Of a DNA stretch of 64,000 nucleotides, positions 1 through 9,060 are shown piece after piece. The notes beneath the pieces were generated by a model. It was given only the letters and a program-made list of their open reading frames with translations, had not been told where the DNA came from and ran no database searches. Where the stretch lies: assembly GCA_015063185.1 (NCBI GenBank), contig SUSY01000003.1, positions 18,401 to 82,400 on the forward strand, read 5' to 3'. Numbering within the stretch: the first letter of the stretch is position 1; each line of letters begins with the position of its first letter. The position numbers and the translations under genes are program-made. This stretch comes from Thermoplasmata archaeon (GTDB taxonomy: Archaea; Thermoplasmatota; Thermoplasmata; Methanomassiliicoccales; Methanomethylophilaceae).

Positions 1-162
1 GAAGATGAGGGTCACCTTCGTACCGATGATGTCATTCCTGATGTATGTCTTCTCGTCAAACTCCGTAGGGACGAACTCGTAAGTCTCCTCCTTGGGTTTG
101 GAAACGCCCTTCTTCACGACGTTACCAGAGGAGTGTGAACTTACCTTCACTTTCTTGGCCAT
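1..162 (-). CDS. hypothetical protein, N-terminal part (runs off the window start)
   Basis: Reverse-complement reading from ATG at 162: MAKKVKVSSHSSGNVVKKGVSKPKEETYEFVPTEFDEKTYIRNDIIGTKVTLIF, open to the window edge. Confidence 0.6.
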   Translation of the reverse strand, partial: MAKKVKVSSHSSGNVVKKGVSKPKEETYEFVPTEFDEKTYIRNDIIGTKVTLIF

Positions 163-449
163 TGCATACACTATCCTCGCATGACATTTAAAGATTGGCA
201 TGTTGAACCCTGCAAGGTTACAACATATCCAGCGACAAATCGGCCCGCTCTCGGACCTACGGAAACTGAAAGATCGGACATAATGATACAGGACGTATCT
301 GGCACATGTCACAGACAGTTACACGACAATAATCTACTTTCACTCATATTTTTACAGTGCCAGTATAGAAAATCATCAAAATGTTTTCACTTACCTCCCC
401 CTTTTAACCTTATATATCGCGGAGGACTAGATGGTAATGGTGATTCACA

Positions 450-1394
450 ATGGTCGATCAAAAAACCCTTGAAGACATACCAGGAGTAGGACCAGCCATA
501 GCAGAAAAGCTCCACGAAGCGGGTTACAACGACATGATGTCCATCGCCGTAGCATCTCCTGCAGATCTCGCAGAGAAATGTGACATTGGAGAGAAGAAAG
601 CAGCGGACATCATCGAAGGTGCCAAACTGTGCGCGGACGTCGGTGGATTCGAGACGGGAGTCGAGATTCTCGAGAGGCGCAAATCGATTCTGAAACTCAG
701 TACAGGATCCAAGGCATTCGACGAGCTCCTCGGAGGAGGATTCGAAAGCCAGGCAATCGTAGAACTGTTCGGAGAGTTCGGTAGTAGTAAGACCCAGCTA
801 TGTTTCCAACTGGCTGTCAATGCAACACTTCCAGAAGACCAGGGCGGGCTCGATTCTGAAGTCGTCATAATCGATACCGAGAACACGTTCAGGCCCGAAA
901 GGATTGAACAGATGGCGAGATACCTAGGAGCAGACCCGGAGGAGACACTCAGGAAGATCCATGTGGCAAGGGCATTCAACTCCCAGCACCAGATTCTCCT
1001 CGTCGATAAGGCCATGGAACTCGCACGTGACCATAAGATCAGGCTCCTAATTGTGGATTCGCTCACATCACACTTCAGGGCAGAATATGTCGGAAGAGGA
1101 ACACTCGCCGAGAGACAGCAGGTCCTCAACAGGCACATGCACGACCTGCTCACATTCGCAACGATGAACAATGCCGTCATCGCAGTTACCAACCAGGTCG
1201 CTGCAAAACCGGATGCATTCTTCGGGGATCCAACAAGACCTATCGGAGGACATATCGTCGGTCACGCATCCACATTCCGCATATACCTCAGGAAAGGAAA
1301 GGCAGGAAAGAGAGTTGCGAGACTCGTTGACTCCCCCAACCTCCCCGAGGGAGAGGCTGTATACTCAGTCACAGAAGATGGTATTAAAGACTAA
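450..1394 (+). CDS. radA: DNA repair and recombination protein RadA
   Basis: N-terminal HhH ([15 protein letters not shown]), Walker A variant GEFGSSKTQ, RecA-fold motifs, C-terminal [23 protein letters not shown]. Confidence 0.96.
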   Translation: MVDQKTLEDIPGVGPAIAEKLHEAGYNDMMSIAVASPADLAEKCDIGEKKAADIIEGAKLCADVGGFETGVEILERRKSILKLSTGSKAFDELLGGGFESQAIVELFGEFGSSKTQLCFQLAVNATLPEDQGGLDSEVVIIDTENTFRPERIEQMARYLGADPEETLRKIHVARAFNSQHQILLVDKAMELARDHKIRLLIVDSLTSHFRAEYVGRGTLAERQQVLNRHMHDLLTFATMNNAVIAVTNQVAAKPDAFFGDPTRPIGGHIVGHASTFRIYLRKGKAGKRVARLVDSPNLPEGEAVYSVTEDGIKD

Positions 1395-1411
1395 AACACA
1401 ATCTGGGGCCA

Positions 1412-2407
1412 ATGTGCCCCGATTATTTTTTTGAACTGTCCGGCGAACTGAAGGACATGTGTTCCGCCGAGGCCAAGAAATGTATCGAGGCGGAAGCGGG
1501 AACCTTTGAGATCAAATCCGAGGGCCCCGGATATCTTATCGCATCGTTCGATGAACGTGCAGTGGACCATATCGCGGATAGAATCTCCCTGACACATAAG
1601 ATTGGAAGACACCTTTGTTCGTTCGACCCCCACGACATATCGCCCATAGACGACATCCAATTACCGGAAGGTTCGTTCGCTATCAGGAGCAGACGTTTCG
1701 AAGGAAGGATGAAGGAGATAGATTCCCAGGACCTCATCAGGAAGGTCGGTGCAAAACTATCCGAGGAGAACCGGGTCAGATTGAAAGATCCAGATCTTGA
1801 AGTCCATATGATCATGAGCGATCGCGTGCACCTTTTCCTAGAAGTCAGAGACATAGACAGGAACATCCTTGAAACAAGGAAAGTAGGAGAAAGACCGTTC
1901 TTCTCGCCGATATCCCTGCACCCAAGATATGCCAGAGCGATCATTAACCTTACTGGAGCCCACAGAGGAGATACGATTCTGGATCCGTTCTGTGGAACCG
2001 GTGGATTGGCGATAGAGGCTGCATTCATGGGCATGAGGCCCATCATCTCCGATTTCGATGACAACATGATCGTCGGCACACAAGAGAATATGGAATACTA
2101 CGGATTGGAACTGGAGGACTTCGCAACCATCGACATATCGGATGTGCCAGACACCTTTGGACAAGTGGATGCCGTCGCCACGGACCCACCATACGGAAGA
2201 TCCACACACACCGGAGGGGAACCCATCGACAGCATTTACAGACGTGCGATGGATGCCTTCGCCGATGTCCTCAGACCAGGAGGGGCTGCAGGAGTCGTAC
2301 TCCCTCACACGATAGGTTCCGAAAGATTGACCCTTGAATCGCATTTCGTTCAAAGGGTACACGGATCACTCTCACGCCACTACCATGTATTCAAAAAGGA
2401 TCAATGA
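1412..2407 (+). CDS. tRNA (guanine-N2)-dimethyltransferase, TrmG10/Trm11-like
   Basis: N-terminal THUMP-like region, DPFCGTGGLAIEA SAM motif, catalytic DPPYGRST. Confidence 0.85.
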   Translation: MCPDYFFELSGELKDMCSAEAKKCIEAEAGTFEIKSEGPGYLIASFDERAVDHIADRISLTHKIGRHLCSFDPHDISPIDDIQLPEGSFAIRSRRFEGRMKEIDSQDLIRKVGAKLSEENRVRLKDPDLEVHMIMSDRVHLFLEVRDIDRNILETRKVGERPFFSPISLHPRYARAIINLTGAHRGDTILDPFCGTGGLAIEAAFMGMRPIISDFDDNMIVGTQENMEYYGLELEDFATIDISDVPDTFGQVDAVATDPPYGRSTHTGGEPIDSIYRRAMDAFADVLRPGGAAGVVLPHTIGSERLTLESHFVQRVHGSLSRHYHVFKKDQ

Positions 2408-2436
2408 TATTGTAACATTTAGGAAATATAGTTACA

Positions 2437-2448
2437 AAGTGGCCACTT
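2437..2448. promoter_or_regulatory. Perfect 12-bp palindrome AAGTGGCCACTT directly upstream of a TATA-like ATTATATAA, candidate operator for the GGGP synthase gene
   Basis: Read directly; also a TTGTAAC(2410-2416)...GTTACAA(2431-2437) inverted repeat just upstream. Confidence 0.4.
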
Positions 2449-2498
2449 AATTATATAAACTAACTAGTGCTCTATGATGATACCAGGATGGAGATGCA

Positions 2499-3233
2499 AT
2501 GACTGTGAAAGAGTACATAATGGACAAGATCGCGAACGGTCCCATTCACATGACCCTTCTGGATCCGGACAAACAGTCTGCAGAGGATGCAGCAAAGATT
2601 GCTGTAAAATGTAAGAATGCCGGAACAGACGCATTCATGATCGGAGGTTCCACAGGAATTACCACAGAGAACCTCGATGAGACTGCACTTGCGATTAAAG
2701 AGGCGACAGGGTTACCAGTCATCTACTTCCCTGCAGGACCTCACGCAATCTCCTCCAAGGTCGATGCCATGTTCTACATGAGTCTAGTCAACAGCAACGA
2801 CCTCAACCTGGTCATCAGAGCACAGGCCTTTGCAAGTCTATACGTCAAGAAGATCGGGGTGGAGACCATGTCCATGGGCTATATCGTATGCGAACCCGGT
2901 ATGAAGGTAGGAGAAGTCGGACAGGCGGACCTTGTGAAGAGGGGCGACATTAAGACTGCTGTGTCATACGCGCTCGGATGCGAATTGATGGGTATGGAAT
3001 TCGTATACCTTGAAGCCGGTAGCGGTGCCGATGAACCTATCTCGCCGGAGATGATTAAGGCAGTCAAGGACGAAATCTCGATACCTCTGATCGTTGGCGG
3101 AGGAATTTCCACACCCGAAGCTGCCATCACCGCAAAGCTCGCAGGTGCGGACGTCATAGTCACTGGTACATTCGTCGAGAGATGTCGTGATGACAACATG
3201 CTGAGGAATGTCATCAGTGCCGCTAAAAACTAA
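2499..3233 (+). CDS. geranylgeranylglyceryl phosphate synthase (PcrB/GGGPS family)
   Basis: HMTLLDPDKQ, GGSTGIT, YFPAGPHAIS, GYIVCEPGMKVG, YLEAGSGA, VGGGISTPEAA. Confidence 0.93.
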   Translation: MTVKEYIMDKIANGPIHMTLLDPDKQSAEDAAKIAVKCKNAGTDAFMIGGSTGITTENLDETALAIKEATGLPVIYFPAGPHAISSKVDAMFYMSLVNSNDLNLVIRAQAFASLYVKKIGVETMSMGYIVCEPGMKVGEVGQADLVKRGDIKTAVSYALGCELMGMEFVYLEAGSGADEPISPEMIKAVKDEISIPLIVGGGISTPEAAITAKLAGADVIVTGTFVERCRDDNMLRNVISAAKN

Positions 3234-3257
3234 AAATGATTGGTGGGAGAGCTCCAC

Positions 3258-4709
3258 TCAATCAAAATTTTCTCTAAGATCGACGATCTTCTTGGCTTTG
3301 ACCTTGTACTCATCCGATTCTGATTCGATGAATCTTACACGAGGCATATCGATGAGATCGTCCTCCATACCATCAGCAATTTCCATGATCGATGATACGG
3401 ATTCCACAATCTTCCTCTCCAATTCCTCGGATGGTTTCTTGGTCTCGATCTCAAAGGTCAGAACGTCCTTGTAACCTTCCTTCGAAATGTACAAGGTGTA
3501 GTCCAAAACAGCTGCATCCACGAAGATGGCCTCGTCGAACAATACAGGATACACCTTATAACCCATTCCGACCTTTGTCTGTAGATCCAACCTTCCGGAT
3601 GGTTTGACCAAGCGCTTATTGTAATTCATACCGCACGGACAAGGCGGATCCAACAATGCTGCCATATCGCGTGTACGGTATCTGATGAGAACCGTACCCT
3701 CCGAATTCAATCCGGTGATCACCAATTCTCCTTTCTCACCTGGTGGCACATGCTCACCAGTTTCCGGATCGATGATCTCCAGAAGCATGTTGGCCTCATC
3801 GGTATGAAGACCATTCTGCTCATCGCATTCTATCGCACAGGCAAGACCGAACTCGGTCATGCCCCACACATCGATGACCTTACAACCCCATGCATCCTCA
3901 AGGATCCGTCTCCTACTCTCGGAAAGAGGCTCTGACGTCGAGATGATCTTCCGGATTCCAAGGGATTTAAGATCGATATCCCTCTCCATCAAGGTGGTCA
4001 CACGATAGATGAACGATGGGAGTCCGATGATATATGTGGACCCTGCTCCTTTGATGGATTCGATCTGTTTCTCGATATCCACATCGGAACAAACGGACGA
4101 TCCGTACCCCAATATGTTGCATGCAGTGACCAGAAGGATACTTGGATCCCAGGCTATGACCATTGGGAACATCACATGAAGACTGTCCGTCTTCTTCATT
4201 CCAACACCCTTCAATGCGGATGCGATGATGTCGATCTTACTGAGAAGGTCGTTTGTGGTGAACCCGATGGATTTTCTGTGTCCGGTGGTACCCGTGGTAG
4301 TGAACTCCCTCAGCATCTTCGTGACCGAGACTCCGTAGAACAGAAGTGAATCCTTTGCAAGGTCCTGAGGTTCAGTGAGAGGGATCTTGGTGAGATCATC
4401 ATACGTGCGAATATCTTCGGGACGAACCCCTGCATCCTTGAACTTATTCCTGTAGTATGGGACGTTCTCTTCCGCATACCTCATCTGCTCTCTGACGCGG
4501 AACAATTGATATTTCTCGAAATCCTCGCGTGACAACTCGGTAAGGTCCTTATCCCCCACCCAATCTCTAAGTTCGCGATTCTTCTTGATGGTCTTCTTTG
4601 CCTTGACTGAGATCCAACCTTCCAAGGGTGCAGGATGATCCTCTGGCACCTGATTCGACAAAAGCTTGTGCTTCAATATGAAGCCCATAGCCATCTCACG
4701 TAATCCCAT
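3258..4709 (-). CDS. phenylacetate-CoA ligase-like adenylate-forming enzyme (PaaK family)
   Basis: TTTGTTGHRKSIGFT P-loop, WGMTEFGLACAIECDEQNGLH, RYRTRDMAALL, CPCG; start inferred at MGLREMAMGF. Confidence 0.85.
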   Translation of the reverse strand: MGLREMAMGFILKHKLLSNQVPEDHPAPLEGWISVKAKKTIKKNRELRDWVGDKDLTELSREDFEKYQLFRVREQMRYAEENVPYYRNKFKDAGVRPEDIRTYDDLTKIPLTEPQDLAKDSLLFYGVSVTKMLREFTTTGTTGHRKSIGFTTNDLLSKIDIIASALKGVGMKKTDSLHVMFPMVIAWDPSILLVTACNILGYGSSVCSDVDIEKQIESIKGAGSTYIIGLPSFIYRVTTLMERDIDLKSLGIRKIISTSEPLSESRRRILEDAWGCKVIDVWGMTEFGLACAIECDEQNGLHTDEANMLLEIIDPETGEHVPPGEKGELVITGLNSEGTVLIRYRTRDMAALLDPPCPCGMNYNKRLVKPSGRLDLQTKVGMGYKVYPVLFDEAIFVDAAVLDYTLYISKEGYKDVLTFEIETKKPSEELERKIVESVSSIMEIADGMEDDLIDMPRVRFIESESDEYKVKAKKIVDLRENFD

Positions 4710-4833
4710 GATTTCTGAATGTATATGATATGATAAATGGACTACGTTCGACACCTGACGAATTGATTGTTTTTGTAAGTGCCACTATGTTTATACTAGT
4801 AAGATAATACCCAGTCATTAGGAGGAATACCAA

Positions 4834-5136
4834 ATGACACTTACACCTGAGATGGCAAGAGCGGGAGTCACACCCCAGCTGTTGTCCTCCACTCACAGAT
4901 TCAAATGTCCGAACTGTGGAAAGGAGTTCAGTCTTTTCCAGTCCAGGGCTATCGCATGTAGAGCATGCCCCATGGCAAACAAGAATTGCAAGTATGTCAG
5001 ATGCGTCCACTGTGATAAGGAGTTCCCATTGAACGGATTCGTTGTCAATACCAAGGAAAAGGAGAAATTCCTCTCCGGATACATGAACGGTGTTGTCGAC
5101 AACTACCACAAATCCTTTGGATACTACAGGAGATGA
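4834..5136 (+). CDS. small zinc-ribbon protein
   Basis: FKCPNCGKEF ... CRACP ... CVHCDKEF; TATA-like element and GGAGG upstream. Confidence 0.7.
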   Translation: MTLTPEMARAGVTPQLLSSTHRFKCPNCGKEFSLFQSRAIACRACPMANKNCKYVRCVHCDKEFPLNGFVVNTKEKEKFLSGYMNGVVDNYHKSFGYYRR

Positions 5137-5237
5137 GGGCTTTCCTCACTCCACAAACCCGATTTATCAAAATACATAATTCCAGTAGGATTTTAAAAGT
5201 GAAAATGTTTGGAGTGGATGGGATATACCCGTACCAC

Positions 5238-6602
5238 TCATTGACAGAAGGTTTTCCTACGATACAATGTGGTACCATCCCTTGCGGTCGTGTTGAACAG
5301 ACAGAATGGGATCAGTTTTCCATCGAGGGTTACAACGTGGATACAACAGCGTTCCCACCTCTCCACCTCCCCGGTCCAGACATCCTGGAAGGCCATTGCT
5401 GAGACAGTAAGGTAGTGGGTCTTCGCCCTCTTGACAAATGTTCTCCAGGAGTTGTCATCTTTATCACGGTCTGGATCCTCCCCATCCATGGAATCCTCGA
5501 TGAATCTCCAAAGTTCAGACACCTCCTTCCTGGTCTTGTCGGCAACATTGTCGGTCTTCTGAGGTGGACCAAGTGCCATCGTCGTGAGCGGGAACAGAGA
5601 CCCATCTGGGAACACGACGGATAAGGATTTGAGATCGCAGTGAACATTGGAACATGATGTGGGGATGAAGTTATCCGCTTTCAACATACCCTTAGTTTGC
5701 ACTTCAATCTCATGTGCCAAATCCGGAAGAAGGACACGATTCTCATCGGTAGGCTCAACAGGATACCTTCCGAAGTGTGCAATGGGCTGGAAGTGAACAC
5801 CTTTGACCACTGGCACATTCTTGGCTGCGAACCTGATTATGTCTCCTACGTGATGCAGATTGATATCGGGGGTGACGGTGACGACAAGGGTGATTCCGAT
5901 GCCCACTTCTCCACAATTCTCGATGGCTTTCTTCTTGATGTCGAAAAGAGGCTTTCCACGTGTCTGTATGTAGATCTCGTCATCGGTTCCATCGAACTGG
6001 AAATAGAAATCATCGACACCTGCATCCTTGAGTGCCCTAAGATAATCCATGTCCTTGGCAATACGGACGGCATTGGTGTTGACCTCTACGTGTTCTATAC
6101 CCATGTCCTTAGCCATCTTGACGATTTCTGGAAGATCGTCCCTGACGGTAGGCTCCCCTCCAGAGATCTGGACACATCTTGGGCTCTTCACATAATCCAC
6201 AACAGTCTGGAACATTCCTCTGATGGTATCCATATCAGGGTGGAAATCATAACCGCATCCATTAGCAGTGGCGAAACAGATCGGACAGTTCAGATTGCAA
6301 CGGTTGGTAACCTCAACGACATTCAAACAGGAGTGCTGAAGATGCTGATTGCACAATCCACAATCATGGGGGCAATCCTTGATTTGTGGAATTGCAAATT
6401 TCTCAGGAGTCTTAGGAACAGCTGCGAACTCATACAGATACTTGTAATTCTCCGCACCAGTCCAAATCTTGACCTTCCAAGTACCATGCTCTGGACAGGT
6501 CTTTACGATGTAGACGTCGTCACCCTCAACGATCTTATCCGCGTGAATTGTCTTCATGCACTCTGGACAAAGTGCATTGGTTTCACCGATCTTCTCTGCC
6601 AT
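5238..6602 (-). CDS. radical SAM protein, Tes-like (MJ0619-type tetraether lipid synthase family)
   Basis: N-terminal rubredoxin-like CPEC...CPEHG, CPHDCGLCNQH, EVTNRCNLNCPICFA (CX3CX2C), SGGEPTVRDDLPE. Confidence 0.65.
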   Translation of the reverse strand: MAEKIGETNALCPECMKTIHADKIVEGDDVYIVKTCPEHGTWKVKIWTGAENYKYLYEFAAVPKTPEKFAIPQIKDCPHDCGLCNQHLQHSCLNVVEVTNRCNLNCPICFATANGCGYDFHPDMDTIRGMFQTVVDYVKSPRCVQISGGEPTVRDDLPEIVKMAKDMGIEHVEVNTNAVRIAKDMDYLRALKDAGVDDFYFQFDGTDDEIYIQTRGKPLFDIKKKAIENCGEVGIGITLVVTVTPDINLHHVGDIIRFAAKNVPVVKGVHFQPIAHFGRYPVEPTDENRVLLPDLAHEIEVQTKGMLKADNFIPTSCSNVHCDLKSLSVVFPDGSLFPLTTMALGPPQKTDNVADKTRKEVSELWRFIEDSMDGEDPDRDKDDNSWRTFVKRAKTHYLTVSAMAFQDVWTGEVERWERCCIHVVTLDGKLIPFCLFNTTARDGTTLYRRKTFCQ

Positions 6603-6696
6603 GCAGTCAGTATTGTCTTTCGGAAATATAACGATAGCATACGCTGAATAATAGAAAAAAAGAGAAAATGGGGGAAAAAGTTTTTTTCAGAGGGTA

Positions 6697-6713
6697 TAAG
6701 TTCTAGGAACTTA
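6697..6713 (-). terminator. Hairpin TAAGTTC-CTA-GAACTTA (minus strand) followed by T-runs; end of the 8292-6717 operon
   Basis: 7-bp perfect stem immediately after the stop at 6717; T-runs on minus strand between about 6681 and 6653. Confidence 0.45.
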
Positions 6714-6716
6714 CAA

Positions 6717-7169
6717 TCAAGCTCTCTTCTGCTGGAAGAGAGTCTCTGCAGTTGCGAGTGCACCTGCTGCAAGGTACTCCTCGAACCAGGATGCGCCGGT
6801 CTCGGGCTCAACGAGTGAGGGTCCAGACCTGGTTGCACCGAGGTAGGTGAGGTTGGTGTGTCCAGTGAAGACAGGCTTCTTGTTCTTGCAGTAGACCCAG
6901 CCGGAATCCTCCTCTCCAACGAGAACGATGTCGAGGATCTTCATCTTGTGGCTGTATGCGGTCTCAACAGTGCACTTGTCGCCATCGAGAGCGTACATGA
7001 CATAGACGGTGATCTCTCCGATCTCCTTCTTTGCAAGGAACTTTCCGTCCTTGTAGATCCTGTCATCGCCTGCTCCCTCAACAACTGCCTTGATGTCGTC
7101 GATCTTGAGACCTCTCTTTTCGATGGTCTCTTTGACTGCGTCTGCGATAATGTATTCCATCTTATTCAC
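6717..7169 (-). CDS. hypothetical protein, probable partner of the UroD-family gene
   Basis: 150-aa ORF ending one base before the UroD-family stop; conserved domain not recognised. Confidence 0.6.
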   Translation of the reverse strand: MNKMEYIIADAVKETIEKRGLKIDDIKAVVEGAGDDRIYKDGKFLAKKEIGEITVYVMYALDGDKCTVETAYSHKMKILDIVLVGEEDSGWVYCKNKKPVFTGHTNLTYLGATRSGPSLVEPETGASWFEEYLAAGALATAETLFQQKRA

Positions 7170-7170
7170 C

Positions 7171-8292
7171 TCACCAAGTTCCGTAGGTACCGAAGTCCCT
7201 GGCTGCCCTAGTCAGTGCGAGGAGGTTTCCGGGGATGGTGTACGGGGGCGTCTCACAAGTAGTTCCGAGGATGAATCCCTTCTTTGCGTCACGTCCAGCA
7301 AGGACAACTTCCTTTGCTCTCTCGTAGACCTTCTTGGGGTTGGGGTTGATCATCAGCTTGGTGTCGACACCGGGCATGATGGTGGTGACGTCCTGGAACT
7401 CGTTCTTCAGGAGCTCAGCGGGGAACTCGTTCTGTCCCATGTAACCGATCTCAAGAACGTTGAAGGGGGACCATACGAGGTTCTTCTTGAAGACCTTGTA
7501 GTCGGTCTCGTGGTTACCGCAGAGGTGGTAGAAGACCTGGGGTCCTGCTCCTCTTCTGAAACACTGGTCAACGTAGGTGTGCATCTTCTTTGCGGAGAAC
7601 TCCTCGACCATCTCGTCGCTGAAGATATCGTTGTTAGCGAGGATGGATCCGACGATCAGCATTGCCATTCCGTACTTGTCGGAAAGGATGTCTGCTCCGT
7701 TGATAGAAGTACCAACGTAGGTGTCGATCAGATGGTGTGCGATGTCGGGCTCAGTGAAGGTCCACATGATGAAGTTCTCGACTCCGACGAGCTCTGCTCC
7801 TGCACCACAAAGGTCGAATCCGTAGGAGATAGGAACGAGGGTGTGGGGGAGGTTCTGCTGGACGTAGTCGTAGAGACCGTAGAACAGAGGGATGGTGGAT
7901 CCCTTCTTGAGGTCTTCCTTCTCGATGGGGACGAGCTTCTCGACTTCCTCAGGCTCGGACATGATGGGTCCAGTGGAGACTGGAGGCAGAGTGTCCTTGT
8001 ACTCGAGGGTGACACCGAGCTCTCTTACCCAGGGAAGGGAGAAGAACCAGTGTGTAACCGGCAGGAGGTCGAACAGCTCTGCGACGTATCCGACGCAGTG
8101 AATTCCGAGTTCAGGCTTCTCGTAGAAGTCCCTGATCGTGAAACCACAGTGGACTGCGGCGTTCGACAGCATGATGGGGTCGACGTCGACACGGTCGTGG
8201 TAGTTGTCCACGAAGGGGCTTGCGAACCTCTTGGCTGCATTTGCGTGCCAGCCCTTGAGGTCATTTGGGGGAAATAACTCTTCGTAACCCAT
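7171..8292 (-). CDS. uroporphyrinogen decarboxylase-family (MtaA/CmuA-like) methyltransferase
   Basis: UroD-fold pattern with candidate Zn ligands HLCGNH ... GTTCETPP (HxC..C as in corrinoid methyltransferases); long AT-rich upstream region. Confidence 0.7.
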   Translation of the reverse strand: MGYEELFPPNDLKGWHANAAKRFASPFVDNYHDRVDVDPIMLSNAAVHCGFTIRDFYEKPELGIHCVGYVAELFDLLPVTHWFFSLPWVRELGVTLEYKDTLPPVSTGPIMSEPEEVEKLVPIEKEDLKKGSTIPLFYGLYDYVQQNLPHTLVPISYGFDLCGAGAELVGVENFIMWTFTEPDIAHHLIDTYVGTSINGADILSDKYGMAMLIVGSILANNDIFSDEMVEEFSAKKMHTYVDQCFRRGAGPQVFYHLCGNHETDYKVFKKNLVWSPFNVLEIGYMGQNEFPAELLKNEFQDVTTIMPGVDTKLMINPNPKKVYERAKEVVLAGRDAKKGFILGTTCETPPYTIPGNLLALTRAARDFGTYGTW

Positions 8293-8396
8293 AGTAATCC
8301 CGTCATCTCAAAAGAGATGTACAATATAAATAGGTTAGGTAGAAAAAAATGCAACTTTGTTTCATTTAAAGTTTAAATAAAGACTGAAATAAAATT

Positions 8397-8427
8397 AAAT
8401 TTCATAAACAATAATATTATGAAATTT
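8397..8427. promoter_or_regulatory. Inverted repeat AAATTTCATAA-9 nt-TTATGAAATTT upstream of the UroD-family operon
   Basis: 11-bp perfect inverted repeat with TTTGTTTCA-like repeats nearby (8356 region, 8427-8433). Confidence 0.4.
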
Positions 8428-8569
8428 TGTTTCAAAAATGGTCTTTTTTGTTCATTTCAAAGAATCTACCGTATAACTCGGTGCGTAATATGCGTGCGCG
8501 CGCATCACTTTGTGATAATGTATCCGAATGAGGAAAAATACAATGGAGGGCGATATGCCCCCATAGAAC

Positions 8570-9007
8570 TCAGCGATACTTGCTGTACTTGTCGAGGAGT
8601 TTGCAGATCCTGTCGTTCTCCTCTTTGGTGAGATCTCCGGACTCCATGAATCCACGGATGTATTCCTTGGCATCCTTAGTCGAGACTCTGGATGCCTTAG
8701 CGATGACGGATGCGAGGAATGCAGACGCCTTGGATGCATCCATAGATGTAGATGCCAGAATCTCGTTCATATCATACTTGAACGGTGCGAGCTTATGGGT
8801 ATTGAGCATCGACTGTCTCTTGGTGGACTCCTTGGGCTTGAACTTCTTGGCCTGGGGCTTCTTCGATGCGTTACCGCCATAAGTGTTTGAACCACCGTTC
8901 CTGTTGGTATTGTTGTTTATAGCTGGCAAATTAATGTCTCCGGATGAGTGCCGTTTAGTCCAATCCCATTTAAATAAATACCGACCAAAAGGGGCCATGA
9001 CAGCCAA
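8570..9007 (-). CDS. hypothetical protein with basic/Asn-rich N-terminus and helical C-terminus
   Basis: 145-aa ORF; INNNTNRNGGSNTYGGN linker; start uncertain. Confidence 0.55.
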   Translation of the reverse strand: MAVMAPFGRYLFKWDWTKRHSSGDINLPAINNNTNRNGGSNTYGGNASKKPQAKKFKPKESTKRQSMLNTHKLAPFKYDMNEILASTSMDASKASAFLASVIAKASRVSTKDAKEYIRGFMESGDLTKEENDRICKLLDKYSKYR

Positions 9008-9060
9008 CCTTATTAGCGTTCAAACTGATTACGGCATCTGAAAAAGGAGACGGGAGCACA

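Noticed and set aside
181-489. 102-aa ORF upstream of and overlapping radA
   Set aside because: Spans the AT-rich promoter region of radA and overlaps its start; no motif or ribosome-binding support.
5697-6647. 316-aa ORF antisense to the Tes-like radical SAM gene
   Set aside because: Overlaps a motif-rich radical SAM CDS; shadow ORF.
7090-8277. 395-aa ORF antisense to the UroD-family gene
   Set aside because: Val/Leu/Glu/Asp-biased shadow of a conserved coding region.
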